From the NCBI RefSeq assembly GCF_910594005.1, contig NC_057824.1, positions 25,881,314-25,945,313 on the forward strand: 64,000 bases of DNA. Reading direction: 5' to 3'. The notes beneath the pieces are model-generated. The model was not told the DNA's origin. It saw only the letters and a list, made by a program, of their open reading frames with translations, and did no database searches. Shown in pieces: positions 55,190 to 64,000 of this stretch; position 1 is the stretch's first letter; the number at the start of each line of letters is the position of its first letter. The position numbers and the translations under genes were made by a program. Source of the DNA: Cervus elaphus (lineage: Eukaryota > Chordata > Mammalia > Artiodactyla > Cervidae).

Positions 55190-55292
55190 TGGCTTCCCAG
55201 GTGGTTCTTGCTTGGAAAATTTCATGGACAGGGGAGCTTGGAGGCTATAGTCCATGGGGTCGCAAAGAGACGCGACTAAGCGACTGAGCACA
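55190..55292 (+). mobile_element. Bov-tA SINE with internal deletion
   Basis: The head 'ggcttcccaggtggttc' jumps to 'ttgcttggaaaatttcatgg', losing about 100 bp, and ends 'ctaagcgactgagcac'. Confidence 0.85.
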
Positions 55293-55946
55293 CGTAGGTG
55301 CAAAGGCGACTCTTTCAGCTGCCAAGAAGGTAAACGCAACACTTGACCTGCATCACCTTCATCACTGGTCCCAGACTTTAACAGCAAATGTCAGCGGCTC
55401 AGCTCCTTATTAAGATGAGTCTGCGGCTCTAGTAATGGGACATGGTGATTTGTTTTGTTAGGAAGGAAAGGAGATGACCTTCATTTTGCTTAACATTTTG
55501 GGAGTCCTGACCACAGTTTATTATAATCAGATGCAGTTTGCTCAAAGGATTATCAGAGATCACACTTGGATGTCAAGGTGTGACTGAAGTTGATAGGTAG
55601 ACATTTACCAAAGGCTGCCAGAAACCATCTAATGAAGAGCAGAGGTGAGAAACACATCATCAGGAGAACGTATTTAATCACCCATGCAGGGATATTCTAA
55701 TAACATCATTTATTCTTTCATTCTCAGGCTCCTCCCTCCTCTCTTTTAAAAAGGGAGGGCAGTTCCATTTGAGTATCATTTAGGGCAGGACCCAGTCCTT
55801 TAAGGGGAAGGACATAAATTCACAAATCTGCCTGGAACACTTTTTTTTGTTTATTCCAATAAGGGGTTGTATGCAGCTACTGTTTCTAACAAAATGAAAA
55901 AAAAAAAAACAGTAGAAGTGAAAAGTAAATCAATCGTAATCGGTGA
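55293..55946 (-). other. CPPED1: CPPED1 3' UTR (near part) and downstream flank
   Basis: On the minus strand the sequence after the TAA is unique. AATAAA signals occur at 55850-55855 and 55709-55714 (plus-strand coordinates). Where the mRNA actually ends cannot be fixed from sequence; a longer 3' UTR is possible. Confidence 0.5.
55850..55855 (-). terminator. candidate poly(A) signal AATAAA for CPPED1
   Basis: TTTATT on the plus strand reads AATAAA on the CPPED1 strand, 92 nt after the stop. An A-rich stretch follows immediately. A second AATAAA lies 141 nt further downstream. Confidence 0.5.
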
Positions 55947-56176
55947 TTAGTTTTCCTTCAACAGATCCATCAGATCGTCTTCTATCCCCTTCTCACTCAG
56001 CTCATCTAGGCTGTAGTACCGGTGGACGATTTTCTCAGCGGTGACCACCACGACTCGGAGCCCGTGGGCATCTTTGCCCAGCTGGCACCCGATGGCGGAT
56101 GACACCACCATGTCGAGGTTCCGGTAGGTGCCCCCAGCATTCCTGTGGTAGTGGCCGGAGAAGACAGCCTTGACAC
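55947..56176 (-). CDS. CPPED1: CPPED1 last coding exon (calcineurin-like phosphoesterase domain-containing 1)
   Basis: The exon starts in phase 1 (last two bases of a Gly codon) and encodes 75 further residues, VKAVFSGHYHRNAGG to LMDLLKEN, then TAA. CPPED1 (CSTP1) is a cytosolic metallophosphoesterase of about 314 residues, reported to dephosphorylate AKT1 at Ser473. This exon gives the final quarter of the protein. Its GHYH (exon residues 7-10) is the GHxH metal-binding motif of the superfamily, and a conserved-looking C-terminal helix (SLDELSEKGIEDDLMDLL) follows. The frame stays open upstream into the intron, but the AG at 56177-56178 and the loss of family similarity beyond it fix the exon start. 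No disabling change is seen. The remaining exons lie outside the window to the right. Confidence 0.96.
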
Positions 56177-56201
56177 CTGCAGGGGAGGGAGAGAGCGTCA
56201 G
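56177..56201 (-). promoter_or_regulatory. splice acceptor of CPPED1 last exon
   Basis: On the minus strand: a CTGAC branch-point-like pentamer (56197-56201), then ctctctccctcccctgcag. The pyrimidine tract is strong and the AG is at 56177-56178. Confidence 0.92.
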
Positions 56202-56429
56202 GGGGCCAAGGATTTCCACCGAGATAACCGGGGGCTCCAAGGGTTTCTTCTGTGAACAGCAGCACATTGTTAATGATAAATACATGATGTTATTCAGCAT
56301 TATATAATAAATACGAAGGTGGCACATGTGACATCGAGACTCTTTCCAAGGATAACTCAGTACACAATACACTATTCACCTGTCTGTCTGCCTTGCACAG
56401 GAAATGCTAGCGAACGAGTAATGTGCAGT

Positions 56430-56645
56430 ATGTATACGGTGCTCAGCCGCGTCCGACTCTTTATGACCCCGTGGACTGTAGCCCGCCAGGCCCCTCTGTC
56501 CATGCAATTTTCCAGCAAGGATACTGGAGTGGATTGCCATTTCCTACTCCAGGGGATCTTCCCGACTCAGGGATCCAACCTGTGTCTTTTGTGTCTCCTG
56601 CATTGGCAGGTGGATTCTTTACCACTGAGCCACCTGGGAAGCCCC
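56430..56645 (-). mobile_element. Bov-tA SINE in CPPED1 intron
   Basis: 'atacggtgctcagccgcgtc' to 'gagccacctgggaagcccc', full length, same transcriptional orientation as CPPED1. It is about 250 bp upstream of the exon. Confidence 0.92.
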
Positions 56646-57123
56646 AAGGAACAAGGAGAGAGGGGGTGATAAGGTGAATGACTTTGAGAGAGATGAAGGA
56701 AACCCTCTGAGGCCTACACAAACGGCCACAGAAGGCAGAAGGTACATGTCCATGAAAAAGAACGTGTATGGAGCTCTAATCAAGACAGCTCAGCAAGGTT
56801 AACATTTAATGTAGCTCTTCCTCTCCAAACTGAGAGCCACGATGGGTCAAATACAAAAAAAGAAACCAAAGGACAGAGGGAGCCGTCAAAACCAAAATAA
56901 ATAGTTCTAGCGACCAGAAAAAAAGCAGAAAGACAGAGTAGTGAGTGGGAGCTGAGCTCTTATAATCGAGACTGAAAGCACTTTCTCTGAGATAAGGAAA
57001 TAAAGGTTGGCTCCTGGCAGAAACAGGGGAGCCTCAATACCTCCAGTTATGGAAGGAGATTGAAGGAAACCTCTGCTGCCCTGGGTCAGGGCAGTGCTGG
57101 GCTGGTGTGGTTAACAAGCGCTC
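56646..57123. other. A-rich intronic sequence
   Basis: No recognised repeat or gene. Confidence 0.4.
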
Positions 57124-57144
57124 AAAAAAAAAAAAAAAAAAAAA
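57124..57144. repeat. A21 run
   Basis: Uninterrupted run of 21 A residues, next to a BovB-like tail fragment. Confidence 0.93.
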
Positions 57145-57145
57145 G

Positions 57146-57200
57146 AGGCTTGACTTGTAAAGAGTCAAACATGACTTAGCGACTGAACAACAACAACAAA
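57146..57200 (+). mobile_element. BovB/Bov-tA tail fragment
   Basis: 'aagagtcaaacatgacttag', 'cgactgaacaacaacaac'. Only the last ~50 bp remain. Confidence 0.8.
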
Positions 57201-57819
57201 ATATATAGCGGAACTATGTGTGACTTTGTTCTGTATTTTCCATGTCTCTTGTAAATATGTTATCACACTTTCATAATTTTAGAAATAAGAAAAAATAGGC
57301 AAAGAAAAAGAAAAAAAATTATGTCTCCCCTCCACCACCACATACACAGAAGAGACTGGTAAGTGTTGAGTATGTTGAGTATTAACTTTGCTTCTTAATA
57401 TAATTTATTTAATGATGAGTTTGTATAATTAAATTGTAGTAATGGCTTTTAACAACCAACTCATATAGCTCCTTAACATTTAATCATTGGTTTTCCTGTG
57501 CTGGTAGGAGGTGCCTCCAGGCCAGCACTGGGTGAAGGCTGACTGCAACCCATGGACGTAAGGAGGGAAGACAGACACGGGCTCAGGTCAAGCAACCAAA
57601 ACGTGTTTCCCCAGGATGACTGTGGGACCAGGACTTTAAAGCAGTATTATAAAGCCTGGTCCTAGATGGATACTTTTGGGGTGGAAGTAACCAAAACCAC
57701 TGGACAGAGAGAAGTTAGTCAAGAGAAAAGTGAGGGAAAAATAAAACTCCAAAATGCTTCTTACTCAGATTGAACCTGAAATAAAAAATCCTACCAGCCA
57801 TGAAAATCTCATGCTAAGT
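57201..57819. other. AT-rich intronic sequence
   Basis: No recognised repeat or gene. Confidence 0.4.
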
Positions 57820-58870
57820 AACAAACTCTTCAATCAGGGACATGAATTCACATCATGGGAAATCAATGCTATTAACAGTCTGGAAAATATTTAAAATAAA
57901 TATTTGGCCTTCAAATATTCTCAATAAAGCACTAATATCTGTAAAAAAGAATAAGACGTCATGAAACAAAACAGGCATGAATTGAATAAGAATAGTTGGT
58001 AATGAAAATTTAGAAATGGTGAACATAAAAGTTAAAGTTTTAAAACAAAACTCTCAATAAATTGGATAAGTTGTAGACTAGACACTAATCAGATAGGGCA
58101 TCAGTGAGTGAAAAGGAAGAACTGAGGAGCTGAATCAGAAAACAACATAGAGACCCAGACTCAAGCAATATGAATGCGCAATTCAAAGAACCCAAAGGAT
58201 GGGTTAAGAGGTATCAATGAAGGCTTAAGAGGAAATGGAACAGAAGGAAGGAGGCAATAATAGTAAGAACAATTTGAAAAAATAATAGCCAGGAATTTTC
58301 CAGAAGGGAGGAACATATGGGTTTTCAAAAAAAACAGTACTAAGTAGGATATATAAAAATCAATTCACACTGACATATGTCATGGTAAAATTATGGAGCA
58401 TCAAAAAGAAAAGTTTTCAAAAGATATCATGGCAAAAATATTATAAAGGAATGACAATTAGACAGGTAGCAGGCATCTCAATCATAAAAGAACCAGGGAG
58501 TGATACCTTCAAAATGCTTAGGGCAAGTAATTGTGAACTCCATTTTTTAACTTAACTAAACCATCATTCAAATTTAAGGGCAAAATAGATACATGTTTGT
58601 ACATATAAAGACTAAGAGTCCACCACTTCTCAAAAACATTACGCTAAGTTAAGAAATGTCCAGAATGGGCATATCCATAGCAAAAGAAAGCTCATTAGAG
58701 GTTGCTGGACGAAGAGGGGAAAGAAGGAATGGGACGACTGCTAACAAGCACAGAGTTTCTTTGCAGAATGGTAGAAATGGTCTGGAATTAAGACAGTGGC
58801 AATGGTAGCACAGTTCTGTGAATATATCAAGACCACTGAATTTTGTAGTAACTGTTACTGAATTTTTTGA
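57820..58870 (+). mobile_element. old L1/HAL1-like block
   Basis: 'ttttcaaaagatatcatggc', 'agtgataccttcaaaatgct', 'accatcattcaaatttaagg' resemble the early part of an old L1. Strongly diverged and non-coding. Confidence 0.5.
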
Positions 58871-58874
58871 GTTC

Positions 58875-59192
58875 CTTGCACAGCAAGGAGATCAAACCTG
58901 TCAATCCCAAAGGAAATCAACCCTGAAAATTCACTGGAAGGACTGATGCTGAAGCTCCAATACTGTGGCCATCTGATGTGAAGAGCTGATTCATTGGAAA
59001 AAACCCTGATGCTGGGAAGGACTGAGGGCAGAAGGAGAAGGGGGACGACAGAGGATGAGATGGTTGGATGGCATCACCAACTCAATGGACATGAATTTGA
59101 GCAAGCTGTGGGAGATGGTGAAGAACAGGGAAGCCTGGCGTGGAGACAGGGTCACAAAGATTCAGACATGACTGAGCAACTGAACAGCAACA
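58875..59192 (+). mobile_element. BovB 3' fragment
   Basis: 'ttgcacagcaaggagatcaa', 'aaggactgatgctgaagctc', 'gactgagcaactgaacagc'. Confidence 0.93.
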
Positions 59193-59269
59193 TGATTGGG
59201 ATTAAAACAGTAATTGACCTCTGTGATCATAATTATGGCATGAGAAAAACATCAAGTAGATCCCAGTAG

Positions 59270-59372
59270 ACCCTTTAACTTCATGACTGCAGTCACCATC
59301 CACAGTGATTCTGGAGCCCAAGAAAAGAAAATCTGTCACTGCTTCCACTTTTCCCCCTTCTATTTGCCAGTA
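59270..59372 (-). mobile_element. BovB internal fragment, opposite orientation
   Basis: 'tttaacttcatgactgcagt', 'gtgattctggagcccaagaa', 'ccttctatttgccagt'. It lies 78 bp from the forward BovB piece. Confidence 0.88.
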
Positions 59373-59394
59373 AATGTTCTATAAAATACCTGAC

Positions 59395-59935
59395 CAGTAC
59401 TTCTCAAAACTGTAAAGGTCATCAAAAACACAGAAAGTCTAAGGAATGGTCGTAGTTAAGAGGCATCCACACCATGGAACACTACTCAGCAACAAAAAGG
59501 AATCAACTACTGACAGATGCAATGTCTTGAATGGATATCAAGGAAATTTCACTGATCTTAAAGCCAATTCAAAAGGTTCCATACTGTATGATTCCATTTA
59601 CCTAATTCTTTCTTTCTTTATTTGGCTATGCTGGGTCTTCATTGCAGCACATGGGATCTTTAGCTGAGGCATGCAGGATCTAGTTCCCTGACCAGGGACT
59701 GAAGCCAGGCCCCTTGCAGTGGAAGGGCAGAGTCTTAGCCACCGGACCACCAGGGAAGTCCCCACTTCCATTACATTCTTAAGGTGGCAACATTACAGAT
59801 ATGGTTGCTAGGAGTTAGGGACAGGGGTGCAGGGGCGTTGGGTATGGGTTGTGGCTACAGGAGGGATCTTCATGGTGAAGGAATTATTCTGCATTTGACA
59901 ATGATTCCGGAAAGCATGATGAAAACACGATCTAA
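59395..59935 (+). mobile_element. old L1M 3' end, split
   Basis: 'accatggaacactactcagc', 'aaggttccatactgtatgat' and, after the SINE, 'gatatggttgctaggagtta', 'catttgacaatgattcc'. Confidence 0.65.
59605..59764 (-). mobile_element. CHR-type SINE
   Basis: 'tttggctatgctgggtcttc', 'agttccctgaccagggactg', 'accggaccaccagggaagtc'. Confidence 0.9.
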
Positions 59936-60324
59936 ATGTTGAGCCCTGCTCGTCAGTAGGTCTGGGAAACTTTGAACAGAGCCCTGAAGACTACAGCCAC
60001 TGTCCTGCAGTAGGAACTGAGACCCACCTGTACATAGGTGTGGCTGTCTGCTGGCCCGGGCCTGCAGCTAGGGATGGAAAGAAAGGTGACCTAGGTTTCC
60101 CTACTTAAAACAGCCAAGGGTGGGGAGACAGCTATTTCCGTTGACTCTTATTAAGATGCAAACAGACATATCTCATTTCAGAGGTAACTAGGTGCAACTG
60201 GCTTCTCACATTTTGTTGTGCATTCCCCTAGACCAATGCCAACATTTTCACATAAACATATCCTTTGGAAACACCAGGGAAGAGCCCACAGGTGTAGGTG
60301 TGTTGTGTCTGTGGTCATAAATAC
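59936..60324. other. no recognised feature
   Basis: Unique intronic sequence. Confidence 0.45.
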
Positions 60325-60510
60325 AGAGTGTGCACAGAGGCATTATTTATAATATCCACTTATAGGAGACTGGATAAATTATAGTATGTGTATTTTTTTT
60401 TTTAAAAGAGGTAGATTTACATACACCAGTGTTGATAGGCACCAAATATATTATTAAGTATGAATAGCAAGATGTAAAAAAAATTGTGTGGTCCTGTTTT
60501 TGTAAAATAA
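60325..60510 (+). mobile_element. old LINE 3' end
   Basis: 'ggagactggataaattatag', 'aaaagaggtagatttacata', 'ccaaatatattattaagtat' follow an L1M/HAL1-type end. Confidence 0.55.
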
Positions 60511-60514
60511 ACAT

Positions 60515-60628
60515 AACATCCATATGTAAAACAGATACCTAGTGGGAAGTTGCTATATAACACAGGGAGTGCAACCTGGTGCTCTAGAAGGGTGGGAGGG
60601 AGGCTCAAGAGACAGAGTTCTGTATATA

Positions 60629-60664
<36 letters not shown>

Positions 60665-60742
60665 GGGCCGACTCCCGTTGTTGTATGGCAGAAACCAACA
60701 CAACACTGTAAAGCCATTACTCTCCAACTAAAAAAGAAAAAG
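60515..60742 (+). mobile_element. pecoran L1 3' end
   Basis: 'gatacctagtgggaagttgc', 'tataacacagggagtgcaac', 'accaacacaacactgtaaag', A-rich tail. A CA repeat sits inside it. Confidence 0.9.
60632..60661. repeat. (AC)n microsatellite
   Basis: Fifteen uninterrupted AC units within the L1 3' UTR. Confidence 0.95.
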
Positions 60743-60744
60743 AT

Positions 60745-61189
60745 AATGTCCGTGTGAGAGCATGTGTGTGCATGTGTTTGTATCCTCAGCTGAATGGGGG
60801 ACAGACAGACACTAAACTCACACGGGTGATTTCACAGCCAGGCTAGTGGGCGGCGGGGTTAGCAAGGGGGGGAGGCATCACTTTTTATGTTTTCATTGCA
60901 GTAATGTTTGCAGTGATCACAAATTGACCTGGCGATCACAAGCCAACATCGAGGTGGCATGGACCGGGAAAGGAGCACAGGAGGGACGGAGCCATGTGGC
61001 TAAAAGCTGCAGCTGGAACCATATCACTGGGGACGTGAAAGGCTCCAGACCATGCGGGCTGGAGGGCTGTGGAATGCCTGCCTGCTCCACCGCCCTCCTG
61101 GGGTTTCCGAGCCTGACGGTCTGTGCTGTCGGAAGTCCCAGTGGGAGCGTGTGCAATTAGACCCACCTTGGGGAGCTCCTAATGGCCAG
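60745..61189. other. unique intronic sequence
   Basis: Moderate GC. Short ORFs up to 104 codons on both strands, no domain. Confidence 0.45.
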
Positions 61190-61600
61190 TCGGAAAGCAC
61201 TTAGTATTATTATTTTGTTGTCTGCTAAATCATGTTTATGAAATTTGGCTCTTAATGCCTAATTCATAGTTGCAAACTGTATTATTCTGGAGGGAATGCT
61301 TGGCAATTTTGAAAGTAGTTCGCATTAGCCATAATTAGCTGTAAAAACTCACTTATGTTTAAATTTCACGCCGTACTTATTGGCATTTGCCGAGATAGGA
61401 GCATTAATAGAGACTGTGCAAGTGACCAGCAGAACTTTCAGAATGGGTGTCGGCGGGCTGCGGACAGCTGGGTTTCTCCACCACCAGCGAATCCCATCCA
61501 TTCTCTCCCCTGGGCCCAAGTGCTCATCATTTATTGTTAATGTCCCAAGTCACAGAAAATGTGACCAAATGAGGATTTTTAGGTGAGCAAAGGTGCCAAA
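61190..61600. other. repeat-free AT-rich block, candidate conserved non-coding element
   Basis: No transposable element seen. Rich in homeodomain-type cores (for example 'taattagct' near 61334, 'cattaatag' near 61403). Candidate only; conservation was not tested. Confidence 0.35.
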
Positions 61601-62094
61601 GGGGACTAGAAATAAAGATTTTGAAAGAGATTGTCAGTAAGAAGAGCCATTGTGTTCAGACTCTTCTCATTTCTGGCTCATTCCATTACAATAAAGAACT
61701 TGGTATTTGCATCCTGAAAAGGCAATGAGGCAATGACCATATGATAAATTACAAAGGGACATCAGGCAAGAGGCTAAAGTCTGTCTCAAAGTAAGGACAA
61801 ACGAATGACCCTCCACTCTCCTGGGTACTGGTGTGGACTTCAAGGCTCTGTGACATTCCTGGTTGGCCCAGACATGAGACTTAGGTGGGAAGAGTGGGAG
61901 CCTCTTCTTGGGTTGGAACAAGAACCGGGAGTCTGGCATTTGGTACTAGAAGTTTCTGGGTCTACTTCCCACCTCCTGGGAAGTCAAGGAGTTCTGAATC
62001 TCCATCATAGCTCCTGGTCCGGTCCCAAGTAAGGGCAGACACTGAGGCAGAGTGGGTGGAGGGAGGCTTGGAAGTAGGGCAGGACTCGAAGGAC
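61601..62094. other. unique intronic sequence
   Basis: No gene or repeat recognised. Confidence 0.45.
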
Positions 62095-62285
62095 TTTCAC
62101 CCAACGTCTCACTGAATTCTCCCAATAGACCTCTGTCCTGGGAGGGAGAACACAGAAGTCATTCCCATTTTACAGATGAGAAGACTGAGGCATGGAGAAG
62201 TTAAGGAACTAAGGCAAAGGGACTCAGTTAGAAAACAGGGCAGCCAGGATCAGAACCCAGGTGCTCGGATGCCAGAGCCCAAGCT
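62095..62285 (-). mobile_element. MIR
   Basis: 'cattttacagatgagaagac', 'ggcatggagaagttaaggaa', 'caggatcagaacccaggtgc'. Confidence 0.85.
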
Positions 62286-62410
62286 GCAGACTTGGGTTCT
62301 GTCCTTGGGGATCTTGGGCCACTTACTGACCTTGGTGAACCTCGACTTCCTCACCTGTTAAGAGAATAATGACACCTGTCTCATCAGTGACAGAGAGGTT
62401 TGGATGAGGG
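62286..62410 (+). mobile_element. MIR, abutting the previous one in opposite orientation
   Basis: 'gacttgggttctgtccttgg', 'gggccacttactgaccttgg', 'cctcacctgttaagagaata'. Confidence 0.75.
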
Positions 62411-62424
62411 CATAGATGCTGACC

Positions 62425-62472
62425 CTTTTGTGACCCCATGGACTGTAGCCCACCAGGCTCCTCTGTCCACAT
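62425..62472 (-). mobile_element. Bov-tA core fragment
   Basis: Only 'ccttttgtgaccccatggac' to 'caggctcctctgtcca' of the SINE remains. Confidence 0.75.
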
Positions 62473-62639
62473 CTCCCCCCGAGGGGCCCCTCCTGGAGGG
62501 GGACACAGACACAACCAGCTTGGCCCTGCAACGTGCAGGCCCTTGTCTGAGTTACAGTTCTGCCACCAGGACCTGTTTGAAGTTTGAGCCATCTTGCTTT
62601 GGTATTAGCTTTCGATGTGGATGCATTGATTCACAACTC
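62473..62639. other. no recognised feature
   Basis: Unique intronic sequence. Confidence 0.4.
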
Positions 62640-63350
62640 AATGCAGGTTAAGGAATGTGTTAATAAATCATGGTTTCCCTGACAAGGGGATTGATTTTAG
62701 CAGTGTTTTCTTGAGTTGGGCAAAATTTCCATTTGGCCTGTTCATCAGTCACCAGCGGCCGACATGGCTCTGTGGTTCCTTAATTGAGTATTATGTATAG
62801 ATTGTTTTTGAATTATGAACTGCTGTAAGGAGATGACAAGCATCTTCTTAAATTACCACCAGAGGAAGAATTCCTGGCCGAGGCAGCCCCTACACCAGGA
62901 GGAAGCCTTCTGTGGCATTAGCTTCATATTTATTTCCCCATGGTATCAAGTCATAAAGATGCTATAAAGGCTATTTTTAAGCTGCCCTGATTCAAGTTCA
63001 TTTCAAATCAATCAAAGGATTAGGAGGCAACCTCCATATAATTTAATATTCTCATTAATATCAGAAACTTGCCTCAAATCAATCAGGAAATCGGGGATGC
63101 ACCCTGGTAACAATTTTGGTATTAAAAACTGACTTCCTTAATGCCTTCGGTGTTACTTAGGCTTGGAGAGTATAAACAGATTCTCCTTGGGCACTTTTTA
63201 CTTTTATCCTGCCTGAGTACATATTTATGAAAATGCTGTGCATCTTTACATTGCCAGCTGTCACAGTGAAAATGGTGTCACAAATCATTAGTCACACTCA
63301 ATTTATTCTGTCTCAGTGGTTAAGGGGGAAAAAATGGGCATCATAAACAA
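62640..63350. other. repeat-free block, candidate intronic enhancer
   Basis: About 0.7 kb without any recognised transposable element. The 12-mer TCAAATCAATCA occurs twice (63003-63014 and 63074-63085), each with a TGATTGAT-like core on the other strand as bound by PBX/HOX-type factors. 'ccttaattgagtatt' and 'taattta' motifs lie nearby. Function is inference. Confidence 0.4.
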
Positions 63351-63392
63351 AGAAAAGGGCAAGAGAAATAAAGGAAGGTTGGTTTGAACATA

Positions 63393-63592
63393 CAGAAGTG
63401 AAGTGAAAGTCACTCAGTTGTGTCCGACTCTGTGACCTCATGGACTATACAGTCCGTGGAATTCTCCAGGCCAGAATACTGGAGTGGATAGCATTTCCCT
63501 TCTCCAGGGAATCTTCTCAACCCAGGGATTGAACCCAGGTCTCCCACATTGCTGGCAGATTCTTTACCAGCTGAGCCACAAGGGAAGCTCTA
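63393..63592 (-). mobile_element. Bov-tA SINE
   Basis: 'gaagtgaaagtcactcagtt' to 'gccacaagggaagctc'. A short internal loss occurs near 63450. Confidence 0.9.
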
Positions 63593-63734
63593 TAGAGAAA
63601 GTAGGTATAAATAATCCCTCTTGAAGGCAAGCAATTTCTCAGCAGGCAGCCAAGATGCAGGTCTGGAGATGATCCCTGCAGGCAGCCAGTGGCCTGGGAT
63701 GGCTGAGATAGCATCAGGGGAGATATCAGAATAT
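63593..63734. other. no recognised feature
   Basis: Unique intronic sequence between two SINEs. Confidence 0.4.
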
Positions 63735-63855
63735 AAGAATACCAGAGTGGGTTGCCATTCCGTTCTCCAGGGAATCTTCCCAACCAGGAATTGAACCTAG
63801 GTGTCCCACATTGCGGGCAGATTCTTTACCGCCTGAGGAACCAGGGAAGCCCCAG
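63735..63855 (-). mobile_element. Bov-tA SINE, partial
   Basis: 'gaataccagagtgggttgcc' to 'gaggaaccagggaagcccc'. It lacks the half distal to the head. Confidence 0.88.
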
Positions 63856-64000
63856 CATGACATACTTCATATTAAATTATGATACTGAGTTGCCAATTTT
63901 GGAGTTCTAGATTCCAGTACAGTAGCTCTCAGAATTTCACCAGCAGGTATCTTTTCAGATGCCCAAGTGTCCATGACCCAAGTCTGCTAGGGACCGTGGA

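Larger units (their letters stand above)
56177..64000 (-). other. CPPED1: CPPED1 last intron (partial)
   Basis: Everything right of the acceptor is intronic on the minus strand, up to the window edge. No further CPPED1 exon was recognised. The human gene has few exons and very long introns, which fits. Confidence 0.85.

Noticed and set aside
56177..56372. N-terminal extension of the CPPED1 exon ORF (65 codons)
   Set aside because: It lies upstream of a strong splice acceptor and has no CPPED1 similarity; it is intron.
60632..60661. Regularly spaced repeats as a CRISPR array
   Set aside because: Simple AC microsatellite in eukaryotic DNA. The dispersed repeats in the window are SINEs with no array layout.

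Overview
This is vertebrate nuclear DNA from a ruminant, most likely a bovid (cattle, sheep, goat or a relative). The diagnosis comes from the repeats. There are many Bov-tA/Bov-A2 SINEs, CHR-type tRNA-Glu SINEs, RTE/BovB LINE fragments with the ruminant consensus and pentamer tails, and pecoran-type L1 3' ends, all lying over older mammalian MIR, L1M/HAL1-like, MER5-like, MaLR and mariner relics. There is no sign of bacterial, viral or plasmid gene organisation. Almost all open reading frames in the window are readings through SINEs or LINEs.

One real protein-coding exon is visible: the terminal coding exon of CPPED1 on the minus strand (55947-56176). It encodes the last 75 residues, including the metallophosphoesterase GHxH motif (GHYH). 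It has a good splice acceptor at 56177-56178, a TAA stop and a candidate AATAAA signal about 90 nt downstream. Everything from 56177 to the right edge is therefore the last CPPED1 intron, and everything left of about 55.8 kb is downstream flank. In human this would be the gene-poor interval between SNX29 and CPPED1; that placement is inference from synteny.

Layout: 0-7 kb, stacked L1 elements. 7-13 kb, mixed SINE, MIR and unique DNA. 13-15 kb, one L1 3' end carrying three nested elements. 15.0-15.6 kb, an L1-mariner chimeric retrocopy with target-site duplications (TSDs). 17-19.4 kb, old L1/HAL1. 20-25.7 kb, SINE, BovB and MER5-like elements plus a GC-rich repeat-poor segment at 22.6-23.6 kb. 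24.7-27 kb, old L1 3' ends in both orientations. 27.8-29 kb, the longest BovB copy, minus strand. 32.7-33.6 kb, an element with long diverged terminal inverted repeats (TIRs) that I cannot assign. 35.5-42 kb, LTR-like, MIR, CHR and BovB nests. 43.3-43.8 kb, an unexplained 173-codon ORF. 44.8-50.6 kb, one very old antisense L1 broken open by a near-complete mariner, an LTR-like element, BovB, SINEs and a possible tail-only insertion. 51-55.8 kb, mostly unique DNA. 56.2-64 kb, CPPED1 intron, with two repeat-poor AT-rich blocks (61.2-61.6 and 62.6-63.35 kb) that look like candidate conserved non-coding elements.

Repeat family names are assigned from remembered consensus patterns, without running RepeatMasker. 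Class calls (L1, BovB, Bov-tA, MIR, mariner) are firm; subfamily names and exact ends are approximate unless TSDs are quoted.
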